A stretch of DNA of 64,000 nucleotides, taken from positions 1,888,979 through 1,952,978 of the forward strand of contig NZ_FOJG01000002.1 of NCBI RefSeq assembly GCF_900110835.1, given 5' to 3'. Both the position numbers and the translations under genes were made by a program. Below, in pieces: positions 25,526 to 34,261 of the stretch. Every line of letters starts with the position of its first letter. Position 1 is the stretch's first letter. The notes under the pieces are model-generated. The model had not been told where the DNA came from, searched no databases, and saw only the letters and a list, made by a program, of their open reading frames with translations. Origin of the DNA: Chitinophaga arvensicola. Its GTDB lineage: Bacteria; Bacteroidota; Bacteroidia; Chitinophagales; Chitinophagaceae.

Positions 25526-26452
25526 ATGGATCATCAGTTACTCGAAAAATACTTCCAGGGAAAATGCAACGATCAGGAAAAAGCTGAAGTCGAAACCTGG
25601 CTTGCCCGGGAAGAAAATCTTCCGGATACCGGCATGGCACCGCCGGATGAGGTGTTATCGCAGGAATGGGATTTGATCCGGCATCGCATCAGCAGGTCAC
25701 AGCAAACGATCCGTCTCAAAAAGATACTCTCTGTGGCGGCCACTGTCTGCTTATTATTCTCCATCAGTATATTCCTGTTCTACCGGCAAAAGGCGCCATT
25801 ACCTGTTGCTGCTGTAAACTGGAAAACCATGGAAGTACCGAATGGCCGGAAAGCCCAGCTATTACTTTCAGACGGCAGTACCCTGCAGCTCAACGGGGGA
25901 ACTACTATTGCCTACGAAGATCCCTTTACCGCTTCCAGGAACGTGAAAGTATTGAAAGGAGAAGTTTTCTTTGATATTGCCAAAGATCCCGCACATCCCT
26001 TCAACGTATACACGCCGGGAGACGGTACGATCCAGGTATTAGGCACACGTTTCAATGTAAAACAACACACCTGTCCGAACACTCTGGAAATTACGCTGAA
26101 CAGCGGTAAAATATCATTTTCCAAAGATCAGGCGACGGTCTATCTGCAACCCGGTGAAAAACTGATCTACGATCTCACCACGCACACAGTGGGATCGCCA
26201 CTGGCGGCAGATACACTCAAAACAGCGCTCTGGCGCGGCGGCTCACTCGCTTTCAGGGATACGCCTATACAACAGGTATTCAGCGAACTGGAGCAACAAT
26301 TTGGCGTTACTTTCATTCTTAATAAAAAAATCGGGCATCAATTGTTTACAGCAGAACTAAACCACGAATCCTTACCGGCTATTCTGCAACTGATCACTTT
26401 AAGCTCCGATCTGAAGTTTAAAACAGATGGAGATACCATCCATGTTTACTGA
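25526..26452 (+). CDS. FecR-family anti-sigma factor
   Basis: A 308-residue inner-membrane protein. The cytoplasmic N-terminus (~1-65) holds sigma in check; a single membrane segment, VAATVCLLFSISIFLFY, is near residue 80. The periplasmic FecR domain begins VPNGRKAQLLLSDGSTLQLN (residue ~112) and is followed by VKVLKGEVFFDIAKD. The C-terminal domain (DUF4974 type, FRDTPIQQVFSELEQQFGV) is an STN-like fold that contacts the receptor. It lies 102 bp downstream of the sigma gene. Confidence 0.9.
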   Translation: MDHQLLEKYFQGKCNDQEKAEVETWLAREENLPDTGMAPPDEVLSQEWDLIRHRISRSQQTIRLKKILSVAATVCLLFSISIFLFYRQKAPLPVAAVNWKTMEVPNGRKAQLLLSDGSTLQLNGGTTIAYEDPFTASRNVKVLKGEVFFDIAKDPAHPFNVYTPGDGTIQVLGTRFNVKQHTCPNTLEITLNSGKISFSKDQATVYLQPGEKLIYDLTTHTVGSPLAADTLKTALWRGGSLAFRDTPIQQVFSELEQQFGVTFILNKKIGHQLFTAELNHESLPAILQLITLSSDLKFKTDGDTIHVY

Positions 26453-26505
26453 TTGTCACACTTGAATTATGAATACGGGATAAATCAACACAAATAAAAA
26501 AGGAT

Positions 26506-26532
26506 GCCGGGGATGCGTCAACATCACCCGGC
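26506..26532 (+). other. Hairpin between fecR and receptor gene
   Basis: GCCGGGGATG pairs with CATC-A-CCCGGC around CGTCAA (one bulged A). There is no T-tract; it may lower read-through or protect mRNA ends. It also argues against translation starting at 26504. Confidence 0.35.
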
Positions 26533-26593
26533 AGTTGCCTTAAACAAAAAACTAATCGTCGGGATCAATTATTATTTAAAACCTTACAAAAAT

Positions 26594-29194
26594 ATGAATT
26601 TAAAGTTCCTTTCATGGACAAAAGGACATGGACTTGTCATGCTGTTTACCGTCTTGCTGCTTACGCTGGCTCCCAATGCAAAGGCCCGGCAGGTAGAACA
26701 ATCCGTGAAATTATCCGGAAAAACATTATCCGTACAGACTATTCTGGACGAAATCCAGCAGCAATGCAGTCTCCGTTTTGTTTATAATAAAAAGTTTGCG
26801 GCCGTTGATAAAGTGATCACCCTTCAAAGCCAGGAGGCCACTATCAAAAGTATTTTTGCCCAGATAAACGCCAAAGCCGGACTGAGCTTCACCTTTTCAG
26901 GCAACCAGGTGATTGTGAAAGAAACAAAACCAGGAAGCATTCAGGGCACGGTCCGTACCAGCGATGGTAAACCGGCCCCCTATGTGACCGTGAGTATTAA
27001 CAGCAGCACCGGTACCATTGTAGATCAATCCGGTAATTTCCGGCTGAAAAATATTCCCGAAGGAACCTATCAGCTCACCGCCAGCATCATTGGCATGGAA
27101 ACCGTGACGCGTGAGGTGGTTGTACATGGAGATAAAACGGCCAGCATCGACCTCACTCTAAACGAAACCAGGAAACAGCTCAACGAAGTGGTCGTATCCG
27201 GTGAAAAGCAGAATAAATTCGCAGCAAAAGAGAGCGATTACATTGCCCGGTTGCCGATCAGTAACCTGGAAAATCCACAGGTATACAACGTTGTAACCAA
27301 TGCCATCATCAAAGAACGGACGGTGACCAACTATGCGGAGATCTTCTACAACACCCCGGCTGTTACGCCGCCGAGCATTACTTATTCCAACGGCAATGAG
27401 TTTTTCCTACGGGGCTTCTACAGCAGTTTTGAATTCAGGGACGGCCTGTCCAATTACGCCGGTGAAACGGAAGACCCGGTAAATATAGAACGTGTAGAAG
27501 TACTAAAAGGCCCGTCAGCTACCCTTTTTGGCACCTCCAATGGCAGCTTTGGCGGTATCATCAACAACGTCACCAAAGTTCCTTTTGAAGTAGCAAAAGG
27601 AGAAGTATCGTATACCGGTGGCAGTTTTGGCTTGAGCAGGCTCACACTCGATTACAACACGCCTGTAAATAAAGATAGTACCCTGCTGTTCCGCATCAAT
27701 GGCGCGCGGCACTGGGAAAATTCTTTCCAGGATTTCGGTTTCAAACATACCTATACCGTAGCACCAAGTATATTGTATAAGGTAAATGACCGGCTAACAG
27801 TAAGATTAAGCGCCGAATTTTACCAGCAGAACTCCAGCATGTGGCAATGGGTATACTTTGGTCCGGAGGTCACCATCCGGAATGTGAAAGACCTTAAAGT
27901 ACCTTACGACCGCTCCAGCGCCGGTGATCAACTGGCACAGAACTGGTCCAGCTCAAGAGTTTTTGCCAAAATAGATTACAAGCTCTCCGATCACTGGACA
28001 TCCTCCACCAATTTTGCGGAGAACATCTACTACCGGAAAGCCAGCTACTATATGAACGGGAACGCCTACATCAACGATTCCACTCTAACGCGGTTCATCA
28101 TGGGTGCGAAACCACAATCCGGTACGATGATAGATTTCCAGCAGAATTTTACCGGAGATTTTAAAATCGGTAGTATGCGCAACCGCATCGTACTGGGCAT
28201 CGACATTACTTCCGATGTTTACAATTCCACCTTTACAGGCGCTTACCAGGACACGGTGATCATGAATGATCCGCATTCAAAAGTAAATGTATCGGCTGCT
28301 AAAATCCTGGATGGTATGACATGGGATCCTTCCGACAATCATTATGTAAACAAATGGATCACCAGCAGCGCCTATGTGTCCGACGTCATTAATGTAACGG
28401 ATAAGTTACTGGCGATGCTGAGTCTGCGCGTTGATCACTTTAACAATAAGAACTCCGTGAATAACGGTATTACCCAGACAGATGGCTACAAACAAACGGC
28501 CCTGTCGCCCAAATTCGGCATCGTATACCAGCTGATCAAAAACCAGGTGTCCCTGTTCGGTAACTATATGAACGGATTCTCCAACAATGCGCCACAGACA
28601 GACGGCACCAAATCCATCACCTACAAGCCTTCCCAGGCTAACCAGTGGGAATTTGGTATCAAGTCATCTTTATTCGACAACGTACTGAGCGCCACCCTCA
28701 GCTATTATAACATTGATGTTAAAAATGCACTGAGAACCATTCCTTCTTCCACAGTATCTATCCAGGATGGTACACAAAAAAGCAAGGGAATAGAAATAGA
28801 ACTCATTTCCAATCCACTCGCCGGACTGAACATCATGGCGGGTTATGGCTACAATGATTCCCGTTACATCAATGCCAATAACGGGCAGAATGGAAAGCTG
28901 ATCGGTTCCCCGATGAACATTGCTAATTTCTATGCCAGCTATAAAATCGCCACCGGCCGCACCAGCGGGCTTGGTATCAGCTTCGGGGGAAATTATGTAG
29001 GAGAAAGTACTTACAACGATCCGGTGCTCATTCCGGCCTACTTCATCTGTAATACGCAGGTGATGTACGACAGACCTAAAATCGGGCTGAGCTTTAAGAT
29101 CAATAACCTGGGCGATGAAAAATACTGGTCGTGGAACTTTATCCAATCCCAGCCAGGAAGGAATTATGTGGCCAGTGTCACTTATAAATTTTAA
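26594..29194 (+). CDS. FecA-like TonB-dependent receptor with STN signalling domain
   Basis: About 866 residues from the ATG at 26594 (MNLKFLSWTK), where a normal signal peptide begins. Order of domains: signal peptide; STN secretin/TonB N-terminal domain (~35-105, SVQTILDEIQQQCSLRFVYN); carboxypeptidase-regulatory-like domain (~115-195, GTVRTSDGKPAPYVTVSI); plug (VLKGPSATLFGTSNGSFGGIIN); beta-barrel ending in YVASVTYKF. The STN domain passes the ligand signal to the FecR protein encoded just upstream. Barrel features suggest a siderophore-type ligand, but a glycan or other ligand is possible. A strong terminator follows. Confidence 0.9.
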   Translation: MNLKFLSWTKGHGLVMLFTVLLLTLAPNAKARQVEQSVKLSGKTLSVQTILDEIQQQCSLRFVYNKKFAAVDKVITLQSQEATIKSIFAQINAKAGLSFTFSGNQVIVKETKPGSIQGTVRTSDGKPAPYVTVSINSSTGTIVDQSGNFRLKNIPEGTYQLTASIIGMETVTREVVVHGDKTASIDLTLNETRKQLNEVVVSGEKQNKFAAKESDYIARLPISNLENPQVYNVVTNAIIKERTVTNYAEIFYNTPAVTPPSITYSNGNEFFLRGFYSSFEFRDGLSNYAGETEDPVNIERVEVLKGPSATLFGTSNGSFGGIINNVTKVPFEVAKGEVSYTGGSFGLSRLTLDYNTPVNKDSTLLFRINGARHWENSFQDFGFKHTYTVAPSILYKVNDRLTVRLSAEFYQQNSSMWQWVYFGPEVTIRNVKDLKVPYDRSSAGDQLAQNWSSSRVFAKIDYKLSDHWTSSTNFAENIYYRKASYYMNGNAYINDSTLTRFIMGAKPQSGTMIDFQQNFTGDFKIGSMRNRIVLGIDITSDVYNSTFTGAYQDTVIMNDPHSKVNVSAAKILDGMTWDPSDNHYVNKWITSSAYVSDVINVTDKLLAMLSLRVDHFNNKNSVNNGITQTDGYKQTALSPKFGIVYQLIKNQVSLFGNYMNGFSNNAPQTDGTKSITYKPSQANQWEFGIKSSLFDNVLSATLSYYNIDVKNALRTIPSSTVSIQDGTQKSKGIEIELISNPLAGLNIMAGYGYNDSRYINANNGQNGKLIGSPMNIANFYASYKIATGRTSGLGISFGGNYVGESTYNDPVLIPAYFICNTQVMYDRPKIGLSFKINNLGDEKYWSWNFIQSQPGRNYVASVTYKF

Positions 29195-29197
29195 AGC

Positions 29198-29238
29198 AAT
29201 ACAAAGGCCGCCCATGAAGTTGAGCGGCCTTTGTATTT
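29198..29238 (+). terminator. Rho-independent terminator after the FecA-like receptor
   Basis: AATACAAAGGCCGC (29198-29211) pairs with GCGGCCTTTGTATT (29224-29237), a perfect 14-bp stem with a T-rich 3' arm. Confidence 0.85.
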
Positions 29239-29350
29239 AAGTCATTACTATCTTTCTTTTCCTCCCCACTCCCCTCTGATTCCTGCTTTTTTACTACCTT
29301 TTGCCGGATTGCCAACAGCACATCGCCAAACAATCATCCAAAAAGTATAT

Positions 29351-29830
29351 ATGTCTGCCATCCAGATAAGAAGAGCGCAACTTACAGATGCAGCAGCCCT
29401 GAGTGAGCTGATCTGTGAAAACGCCCAACAATTATTAAAGCCTCATTACAGTGAGGCACAATGGACCATATTTATCCAATATTATTCTATAGCCGTGCTT
29501 CGTGAAAAGATCTCGAAGCAAGTGGTGTTCTGTGCCGAAAAAGACGGCGTCATCGTGGGTACCGTTGCGTTGGACGGGGATTTCGTGGTAGGATTCTATA
29601 CCCGTCTGCAACAGGTGAACCAGGGAATAGGTAAACTATTAATGGCACACCTGGAGGCTTATGCCCTGAGCAACGGACTCACCACCCTTCAATTAGCCGC
29701 CTCACCGGAAGGCCTGGCATTCTATGCTAAAAATGGCTGGCAGTATGTGAAAGACTATACGTTCGAATACTATGGTGTTGGTTTTGAAGAAACATTAATG
29801 CAGAAACCCCTTCCTGTAGCATGTCCATAG
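29351..29830 (+). CDS. GNAT-family N-acetyltransferase
   Basis: A 159-residue acetyltransferase from the ATG at 29351 (MSAIQIRRAQ); the frame extends upstream only to a TTG inside the preceding terminator. Acetyl-CoA-binding motif: LQQVNQGIGKLLMAHLEAYA (~97-117); FYAKNGW is the late conserved strand. It overlaps the next gene (AraC) by 10 bp, so the two are translationally coupled, and the AraC protein probably regulates its production. The substrate is unknown. Confidence 0.83.
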   Translation: MSAIQIRRAQLTDAAALSELICENAQQLLKPHYSEAQWTIFIQYYSIAVLREKISKQVVFCAEKDGVIVGTVALDGDFVVGFYTRLQQVNQGIGKLLMAHLEAYALSNGLTTLQLAASPEGLAFYAKNGWQYVKDYTFEYYGVGFEETLMQKPLPVACP

Positions 29831-30528
29831 CCCTCCTGAATATTGAAAAAGGCTATGCTACATTTTCCAGGAGTAACTATACCACCCGGAAACATGCACA
29901 CTATGCGATTGAAATAGTTTATTGTACGGAAGGCGACTTTACCATAACAACCAGTGAAGGAAGCTATCCCCATCTTAAAAATGTGATCATTCCTCCCAAC
30001 CTGCAACATAGTTTTAGTTGTGTAAATGCCACTTGTCAGCTGCTGTTCCTTGATCCGCTTTCAGATATCGGCAGATATTTTATGCAGCAATTCCAACTGA
30101 CTTCACCGGCGCATATAAGTATGAATCTTCCTGAACTGGAGCCATTCCACCCAACCGGTGCAACCGATCTTGCCCAAGTGTTGGAAAACGCCGCCACAGG
30201 TGCTACCACAGGGATAGACAGCAGGATACTGCAATGCGTTGACACCATCAACGCATTTTTCGCCGATCAGAAACTAAGCGTCGCCCAATTGTCCGGCTCC
30301 TCCTTTTTGTCGGCCGGCCGGCTGTCGCACTTATTCAAAGCACAACTGGGGATCTCTGTTCATCAATATATCCTCTGGAAAAAAATATCGCTGGCCGTGT
30401 TGAAGGCGGAGCAAGGCTACTCCCTAACCGAATGCGCCCACCACGTAGGATTTACAGATTCCTCGCATTTCAATAAGGTATTCTACCGGATGTTTGGTCT
30501 GAAACCATTCTTCGTGCTTAAAAGTTAG
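29821..30528 (+). CDS. AraC-family transcriptional regulator
   Basis: A 235-residue regulator: a short cupin N-terminus (KHAHYAIEIVYCTEGDFTI, NVIIPPNLQHSF; ~25-85) and a C-terminal double HTH (LSVAQLSGSSFLSAGRLSHLFKAQLG, SLTECAHHVGFTDSSHFNKVF). It starts within the end of the GNAT gene (10-bp overlap). The next gene, a methyltransferase, begins 68 bp downstream on the same strand. Confidence 0.83.
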   Translation: MSIALLNIEKGYATFSRSNYTTRKHAHYAIEIVYCTEGDFTITTSEGSYPHLKNVIIPPNLQHSFSCVNATCQLLFLDPLSDIGRYFMQQFQLTSPAHISMNLPELEPFHPTGATDLAQVLENAATGATTGIDSRILQCVDTINAFFADQKLSVAQLSGSSFLSAGRLSHLFKAQLGISVHQYILWKKISLAVLKAEQGYSLTECAHHVGFTDSSHFNKVFYRMFGLKPFFVLKS

Positions 30529-30596
30529 CCGTTTTGTACAAGTTTCATCGCCTCCGTTGATCGAATTTAGCAGCGTATTATCAACGAAATAAATGT

Positions 30597-31247
30597 ATGA
30601 GACACAAAAAAGATTTTATTCCCGCCATGGGCTATGACTGGCTGACAGGATTTTATGATCTGGGGATTAAACTGTTTATGCCGGAAAAGAAATTCCGGAC
30701 CCGGCTGATCGACGAACTACAACCCGCCAGCGGAGAGACTATCCTCGAATTTGGCTTCGGAACGGGACAGAACCTGATCCTGGTACATGAAAGAAATGCA
30801 CAGACCACACTCAATGGAGTGGATATAGATCCGAAGGTGAAAGCCATTGCCGATCACAAAATAAATAAGCTGGGTTACCACCTGCCGCTGGATCTGTATG
30901 ATGGAAAAACATTTCCCTACGGGAACAACTCTTTTGATAAAGTATTCAGTTCATTGGTGTTTCATCAACTGGACACCGCTTCCAAACAATCCTGTCTGAA
31001 AGAGATTTACCGGGTGCTGAAACCCGGCGGCATACTGGTGATTGGCGACTGGGGAAAAGCCAGATCCGGCTTAATGCGGTTTGCATTTTATGCCGTGCAG
31101 CTGACAGATGGCTTTAAAATCACAAACGACAGCGTAAAGGGCTTGCTGCCATTATATATTGACCAGGCCGGATTTAAAGACGTAACGGAATCTGGTTACA
31201 TCAATACTACGATCGGCAGTTATTCCTACTACCGGGCAAGAAAATGA
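30597..31247 (+). CDS. Class I SAM-dependent methyltransferase
   Basis: A 216-residue methyltransferase (Methyltransf_11/25-like). SAM-binding motif I is ILEFGFGTGQN (~48-58), the acidic residue after beta-2 is in LNGVDIDPKV, motif post-II is FDKVFSSLVFHQL, and VLKPGGILVIGDWG marks motif III. Its neighbourhood is mixed, the acceptor substrate is unknown, and no membrane segment is evident. Convergent with the HxlR gene with only 8 bp between stops. Confidence 0.8.
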   Translation: MRHKKDFIPAMGYDWLTGFYDLGIKLFMPEKKFRTRLIDELQPASGETILEFGFGTGQNLILVHERNAQTTLNGVDIDPKVKAIADHKINKLGYHLPLDLYDGKTFPYGNNSFDKVFSSLVFHQLDTASKQSCLKEIYRVLKPGGILVIGDWGKARSGLMRFAFYAVQLTDGFKITNDSVKGLLPLYIDQAGFKDVTESGYINTTIGSYSYYRARK

Positions 31248-31255
31248 GGCTATGA

Positions 31256-31597
31256 CTATTTCCCGATCACTTCCTTCCGATGCGCACGTCCCCAGCTCCA
31301 GAGCTCAAATAATACTTTGTTGAGCGACCTGCCATGTTTGGTGATGGTATATTCCACTGCCGGTGGTGAGGCATCGTACACTTCTCTTTTAATCAGTTTA
31401 TTGGCTTGCAGGAGCTTCAGTTCTTTCGAGAGGGTTTTATCGGTGATACCGGTTACTTCCCTTGCCAGTTCAGTGAATCGCTTAGGCCCGCTGCACAGGG
31501 AATACAGGATCAGCAGTTTCCAGGTGCCCTCCACTGCTTCCAGCGCATCCTTGATGGAGAGCATCGCTTTTGAACAATCTTCTTCTTCTAATTTCAT
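31256..31597 (-). CDS. HxlR-family winged-helix regulator
   Basis: About 113 residues from the ATG at 31597 (MKLEEEDCSK). The longer frame to 31660 runs through the operator repeats and encodes an odd Ser/Asp-rich leader, so it is rejected. The HxlR core is clear: CSKAMLSIKDALEAVEGTWKLLILYSL, with Cys near position 8 in the place of the redox-sensing Cys of YodB/HypR-type members; TDKTLSKELKLLQANKLIKR (recognition helix and wing) and EYTITKHGRSL. It is divergent from a multidrug-type exporter and probably represses it, responding to electrophiles or quinones. Confidence 0.85.
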   Translation of the reverse strand: MKLEEEDCSKAMLSIKDALEAVEGTWKLLILYSLCSGPKRFTELAREVTGITDKTLSKELKLLQANKLIKREVYDASPPAVEYTITKHGRSLNKVLFELWSWGRAHRKEVIGK

Positions 31598-31614
31598 ACT
31601 ATCAGCTTTAATGC

Positions 31615-31669
31615 TACTTCCCATTTGGATAGTGCTATCCAAATGGGAAGTACTATCCATTGGAAAGTA
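31615..31669. promoter_or_regulatory. Triple HxlR operator between hxlR-type gene and exporter
   Basis: Three related copies: TACTTCCCATTTGGATAG (from 31615), its exact inverse CTATCCAAATGGGAAGTA (31635-31652), and TACTATCCATTGGAAAGTA (31651-31669). The first two form an 18-bp perfect inverted repeat with a TG spacer. The third is itself a dyad (TACTATCC/GGAAAGTA) just ahead of the exporter -7 box. Confidence 0.65.
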
Positions 31670-31677
31670 AAGATAGG

Positions 31678-31685
31678 TACTTTTG
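31678..31685 (+). promoter_or_regulatory. -7 box of the exporter gene
   Basis: TACTTTTG matches TAnnTTTG and ends 4 bp before the ATG at 31690, implying a leaderless or nearly leaderless transcript. The third HxlR operator copy covers the space where RNA polymerase would contact the -33 region. Confidence 0.4.
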
Positions 31686-31689
31686 TGGT

Positions 31690-33267
31690 ATGGAAAAACG
31701 TGAAGAAAAAAAGAAAGCTGTTAGCCACGGTCTGCGCCTGCGGCGCACGATTTTAATAACGGTGTGTATAGCGCTCATGGCGGTAATTGCGTCTGTGAGC
31801 GGGTTGAATGTGGCACAGCCTAAACTGGCGGTGGCCTTTAATGCATCGCAAAGTACCGTCCTCTGGATGATCAATATTTACACTATCAGCTTAGCGGCCC
31901 TGCTGTTGCCGCTGGGCGCCCTTGGCGATCGCTGGGGCCGTAAACCCACTTTGCTGACGGGCCTGGTTATTTTCGGCATAGCCAGTGTGATATCGGGTAT
32001 GGCTCCATCTTCGGGAGTGATGCTGGTGGCGCGGTTGCTCAGTGGCGTTGGCGCCGCGATGATCATGCCGGTAACACTGGCAGTTATCACCTCCACTTTC
32101 CCGGATGAGGAACGGTCCAACGCCGTTGGCATATGGACGGGAGTTGCCGGCGGTGGCGGTATCCTGGGCATGTACCTCTCTGCCGTACTGGTAGACATGG
32201 CAACATGGCGCTGGCTTTTTGTACTCCCCGTCGTGCTGGCCATAGTAGCCATTATCATGACACTCCGCTTTATCCCCGACTCCGTGGAAAAAACCGGGCA
32301 CCGGTTCGATATCGTTGGTTCCCTGTTATCCATTGCAGCGGTGATCGGAATCGTATATGCGCTCCATGAAGCGCCTATCCAGGGCTGGAGTGACCCGATG
32401 ACACTCACAGGCCTCATTGGCGGTGTGATCGGTCTGGCCGGCTTTGTGTTATGGGAATTGCGCCAAAAGGCGCCGGTGCTGGATGTACGTCTCTTCCGCG
32501 AACGGGGCTTATCCGGCGGATCGGTGTCACTGCTCACCGTATTTGGTGTGCAGGCCGGAATATTTGTAGTACTTTTCCCTTACTTCCAGGGAGTACTGGG
32601 CTGGTCGGGGCTTCGCTCCACCTTTGCTATGATGCCCATGGCAGTGCTGATGATGCTGGCATCCGGGCTGGCCCCTAAAGTAGCTGCCCGTATCGGGAGA
32701 CGATTTACGATGGCAGCAGGCATTCTGCTGGGAAGTGTGGGCGCCGCGCTCATGGCCATGCTCGTATCTGTGGATGGCGGCTACGTGATGATCCTGCCCG
32801 GCATGCTGGCCATGGGATTCGGGATGGGATTAACAATGACGCCCTCCACAGAAGCCATTACTTCTGCCCTCCCGCCCTCGCGTCAGGGCGTGGCCTCGGC
32901 ACTCAACGATGTGACCCGGGAACTGGGCACTGCCCTCGGTGTAGCGTTACTGGGCGCATTGGTAACCGCTGGTTACAGCAACGCCATCAACAGCCGGCTG
33001 CAGGAAGTTTCTGCCACCAACGTAACAGCGCTCCGGGAAGGCATTGCCAACGCATTAGCAGCGGCAACAAACGCCGGCGCCACCTCCGATGCGCTGATCC
33101 GCGTGGCGCGGGAGTCGTTTGTTTACGGCTGGCAACAGGCCATGTGGGTAGGCGCCGCTGTAATGGCACTCCTGTTTGTGTATATACTTGCACGCGGGCC
33201 ACGCACTGTAAAAGAAGTCCTTCAACCGGCTACACAACCGGAGCAACAGGAAGTACTTCAGGATTGA
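31690..33267 (+). CDS. MFS multidrug exporter, DHA2 (14-TM, EmrB/QacA) type
   Basis: About 525 residues from the ATG at 31690. Fourteen hydrophobic segments; MFS motif A is GALGDRWGRKPTLL (residues ~80) and motif C-like GVGAAMIMPVTLAVI marks drug:H+ antiporters. The C-terminus holds the extra helices of the DHA2 family. Divergent HxlR repressor and three operator copies upstream suggest induction by a toxic compound, and the methyltransferase gene 29 bp downstream is probably cotranscribed. Cargo unknown. Confidence 0.88.
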   Translation: MEKREEKKKAVSHGLRLRRTILITVCIALMAVIASVSGLNVAQPKLAVAFNASQSTVLWMINIYTISLAALLLPLGALGDRWGRKPTLLTGLVIFGIASVISGMAPSSGVMLVARLLSGVGAAMIMPVTLAVITSTFPDEERSNAVGIWTGVAGGGGILGMYLSAVLVDMATWRWLFVLPVVLAIVAIIMTLRFIPDSVEKTGHRFDIVGSLLSIAAVIGIVYALHEAPIQGWSDPMTLTGLIGGVIGLAGFVLWELRQKAPVLDVRLFRERGLSGGSVSLLTVFGVQAGIFVVLFPYFQGVLGWSGLRSTFAMMPMAVLMMLASGLAPKVAARIGRRFTMAAGILLGSVGAALMAMLVSVDGGYVMILPGMLAMGFGMGLTMTPSTEAITSALPPSRQGVASALNDVTRELGTALGVALLGALVTAGYSNAINSRLQEVSATNVTALREGIANALAAATNAGATSDALIRVARESFVYGWQQAMWVGAAVMALLFVYILARGPRTVKEVLQPATQPEQQEVLQD

Positions 33268-33296
33268 TTTTTCAGCAACATAAAAAGATATGCACC

Positions 33297-34172
33297 GTGA
33301 TAGAGATTTTCAAAACAAGTATCCAGGATCAGCATGATACCGTAAAGGTGGTTGATGCACTCAGCAGCATCCTTCCTAACGCCCATCTCAATTTTGACCT
33401 CGAAGACCAGGACAAAGTACTCAGAATACAACATCCGGCCATTGATACAGCAGCCGTTATTACGGTAGTAGAGTCGCTTGGCTTTTCCTGTAAAGTAATT
33501 CCTGACAAGATTTGTACAGATACCCACAATTCAGCGGCAGACATGCAGGCATTCTGGGATGCCAGCTTCAACGGACATCAGACCATGTGGGGCTTTGAGC
33601 CCACCCAATCTGCCATCATTGCGAAAGACCTCTTTGTGGAAAAAGGGATCAAAGATATACTGGTACCGGGTATTGGCTATGGAAGAAATGCCCGCGTTTT
33701 TGTAGAAAACGGTATGCAGGTTACAGGCATCGAAATATCACAAACCGCCATCGGACTGGCCCGGAAACACTATGGCCACGACATGCAGATTTTTCATGGC
33801 TCCGTCACGGATATGCCATTTGACAACCATCTGTATGAAGGAATTTTTTGCTACGGATTGGTGTACCTCCTGAACCCGGAGCAGAGAAAAAAAATGATCC
33901 GGGATGCTTATCAGCAACTACAACCGGGCGGCTGGATGGTATTCTCCGTTGTATCCAGAAACTCACCCAATTACGGCAAAGGTAAAGAAGTGGGCAAGCA
34001 TACCTTTGAAATTGGAAAAGGAGGACAACTCTTCTTTTATGACGAAGATGCCGTAAAACAGGAATTTGGTGATTACGGATTAACCGATTTTTGGGAGATA
34101 GACGAGCAAACAAATGCCGTAACAAATCAACCGGCTTTCCGGTTTATCGTAATAAAATGCAAAAAAGCATAA
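33297..34172 (+). CDS. SAM-dependent methyltransferase with N-terminal HMA-like domain
   Basis: About 291 residues from the GTG at 33297; an upstream extension into the exporter gene is not credible. Residues 1-72 (IEIFKTSIQDQHDTVKVVDA to SLGFSCKVI) look like a ferredoxin-like heavy-metal-associated fold but lack the CxxC metal site. Residues ~85-285 form a thiopurine-methyltransferase/TehB-like class I methyltransferase: FWDASFNGHQTMWGFEPTQS, LVPGIGYGRNARVFVENG (motif I), VTGIEISQTAI, and LQPGGWMVFSVVSRNSPNYG. It follows the exporter by 29 bp, suggesting a joint detoxification role. Confidence 0.75.
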   Translation: MIEIFKTSIQDQHDTVKVVDALSSILPNAHLNFDLEDQDKVLRIQHPAIDTAAVITVVESLGFSCKVIPDKICTDTHNSAADMQAFWDASFNGHQTMWGFEPTQSAIIAKDLFVEKGIKDILVPGIGYGRNARVFVENGMQVTGIEISQTAIGLARKHYGHDMQIFHGSVTDMPFDNHLYEGIFCYGLVYLLNPEQRKKMIRDAYQQLQPGGWMVFSVVSRNSPNYGKGKEVGKHTFEIGKGGQLFFYDEDAVKQEFGDYGLTDFWEIDEQTNAVTNQPAFRFIVIKCKKA

Positions 34173-34213
34173 TCATTGCCTGCTGCCCCAAAGCGTGATA
34201 CACGTCACCAGAC

Positions 34214-34252
34214 AAGGCTATACGACATCAAAAATCGTATAGCCTTTGTATT
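34214..34252 (+). terminator. Rho-independent terminator after the methyltransferase
   Basis: AAGGCTATACGA (34214-34225) pairs with TCGTATAGCCTT (34235-34246), 9-nt loop, followed by TGTATTT. Confidence 0.75.
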
Positions 34253-34261
34253 TACCCATCA

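Noticed and set aside
31878..32537. 219-residue reverse frame inside the DHA2 exporter gene
   Set aside because: Pro/Ser/Arg-rich mirror of membrane helices; typical antisense artefact of a GC-richer transporter gene.
33144..33296. Longer start of the methyltransferase inside the exporter gene
   Set aside because: The extra residues are translated from exporter codons in another frame; the GTG at 33297 gives a normal fold start.
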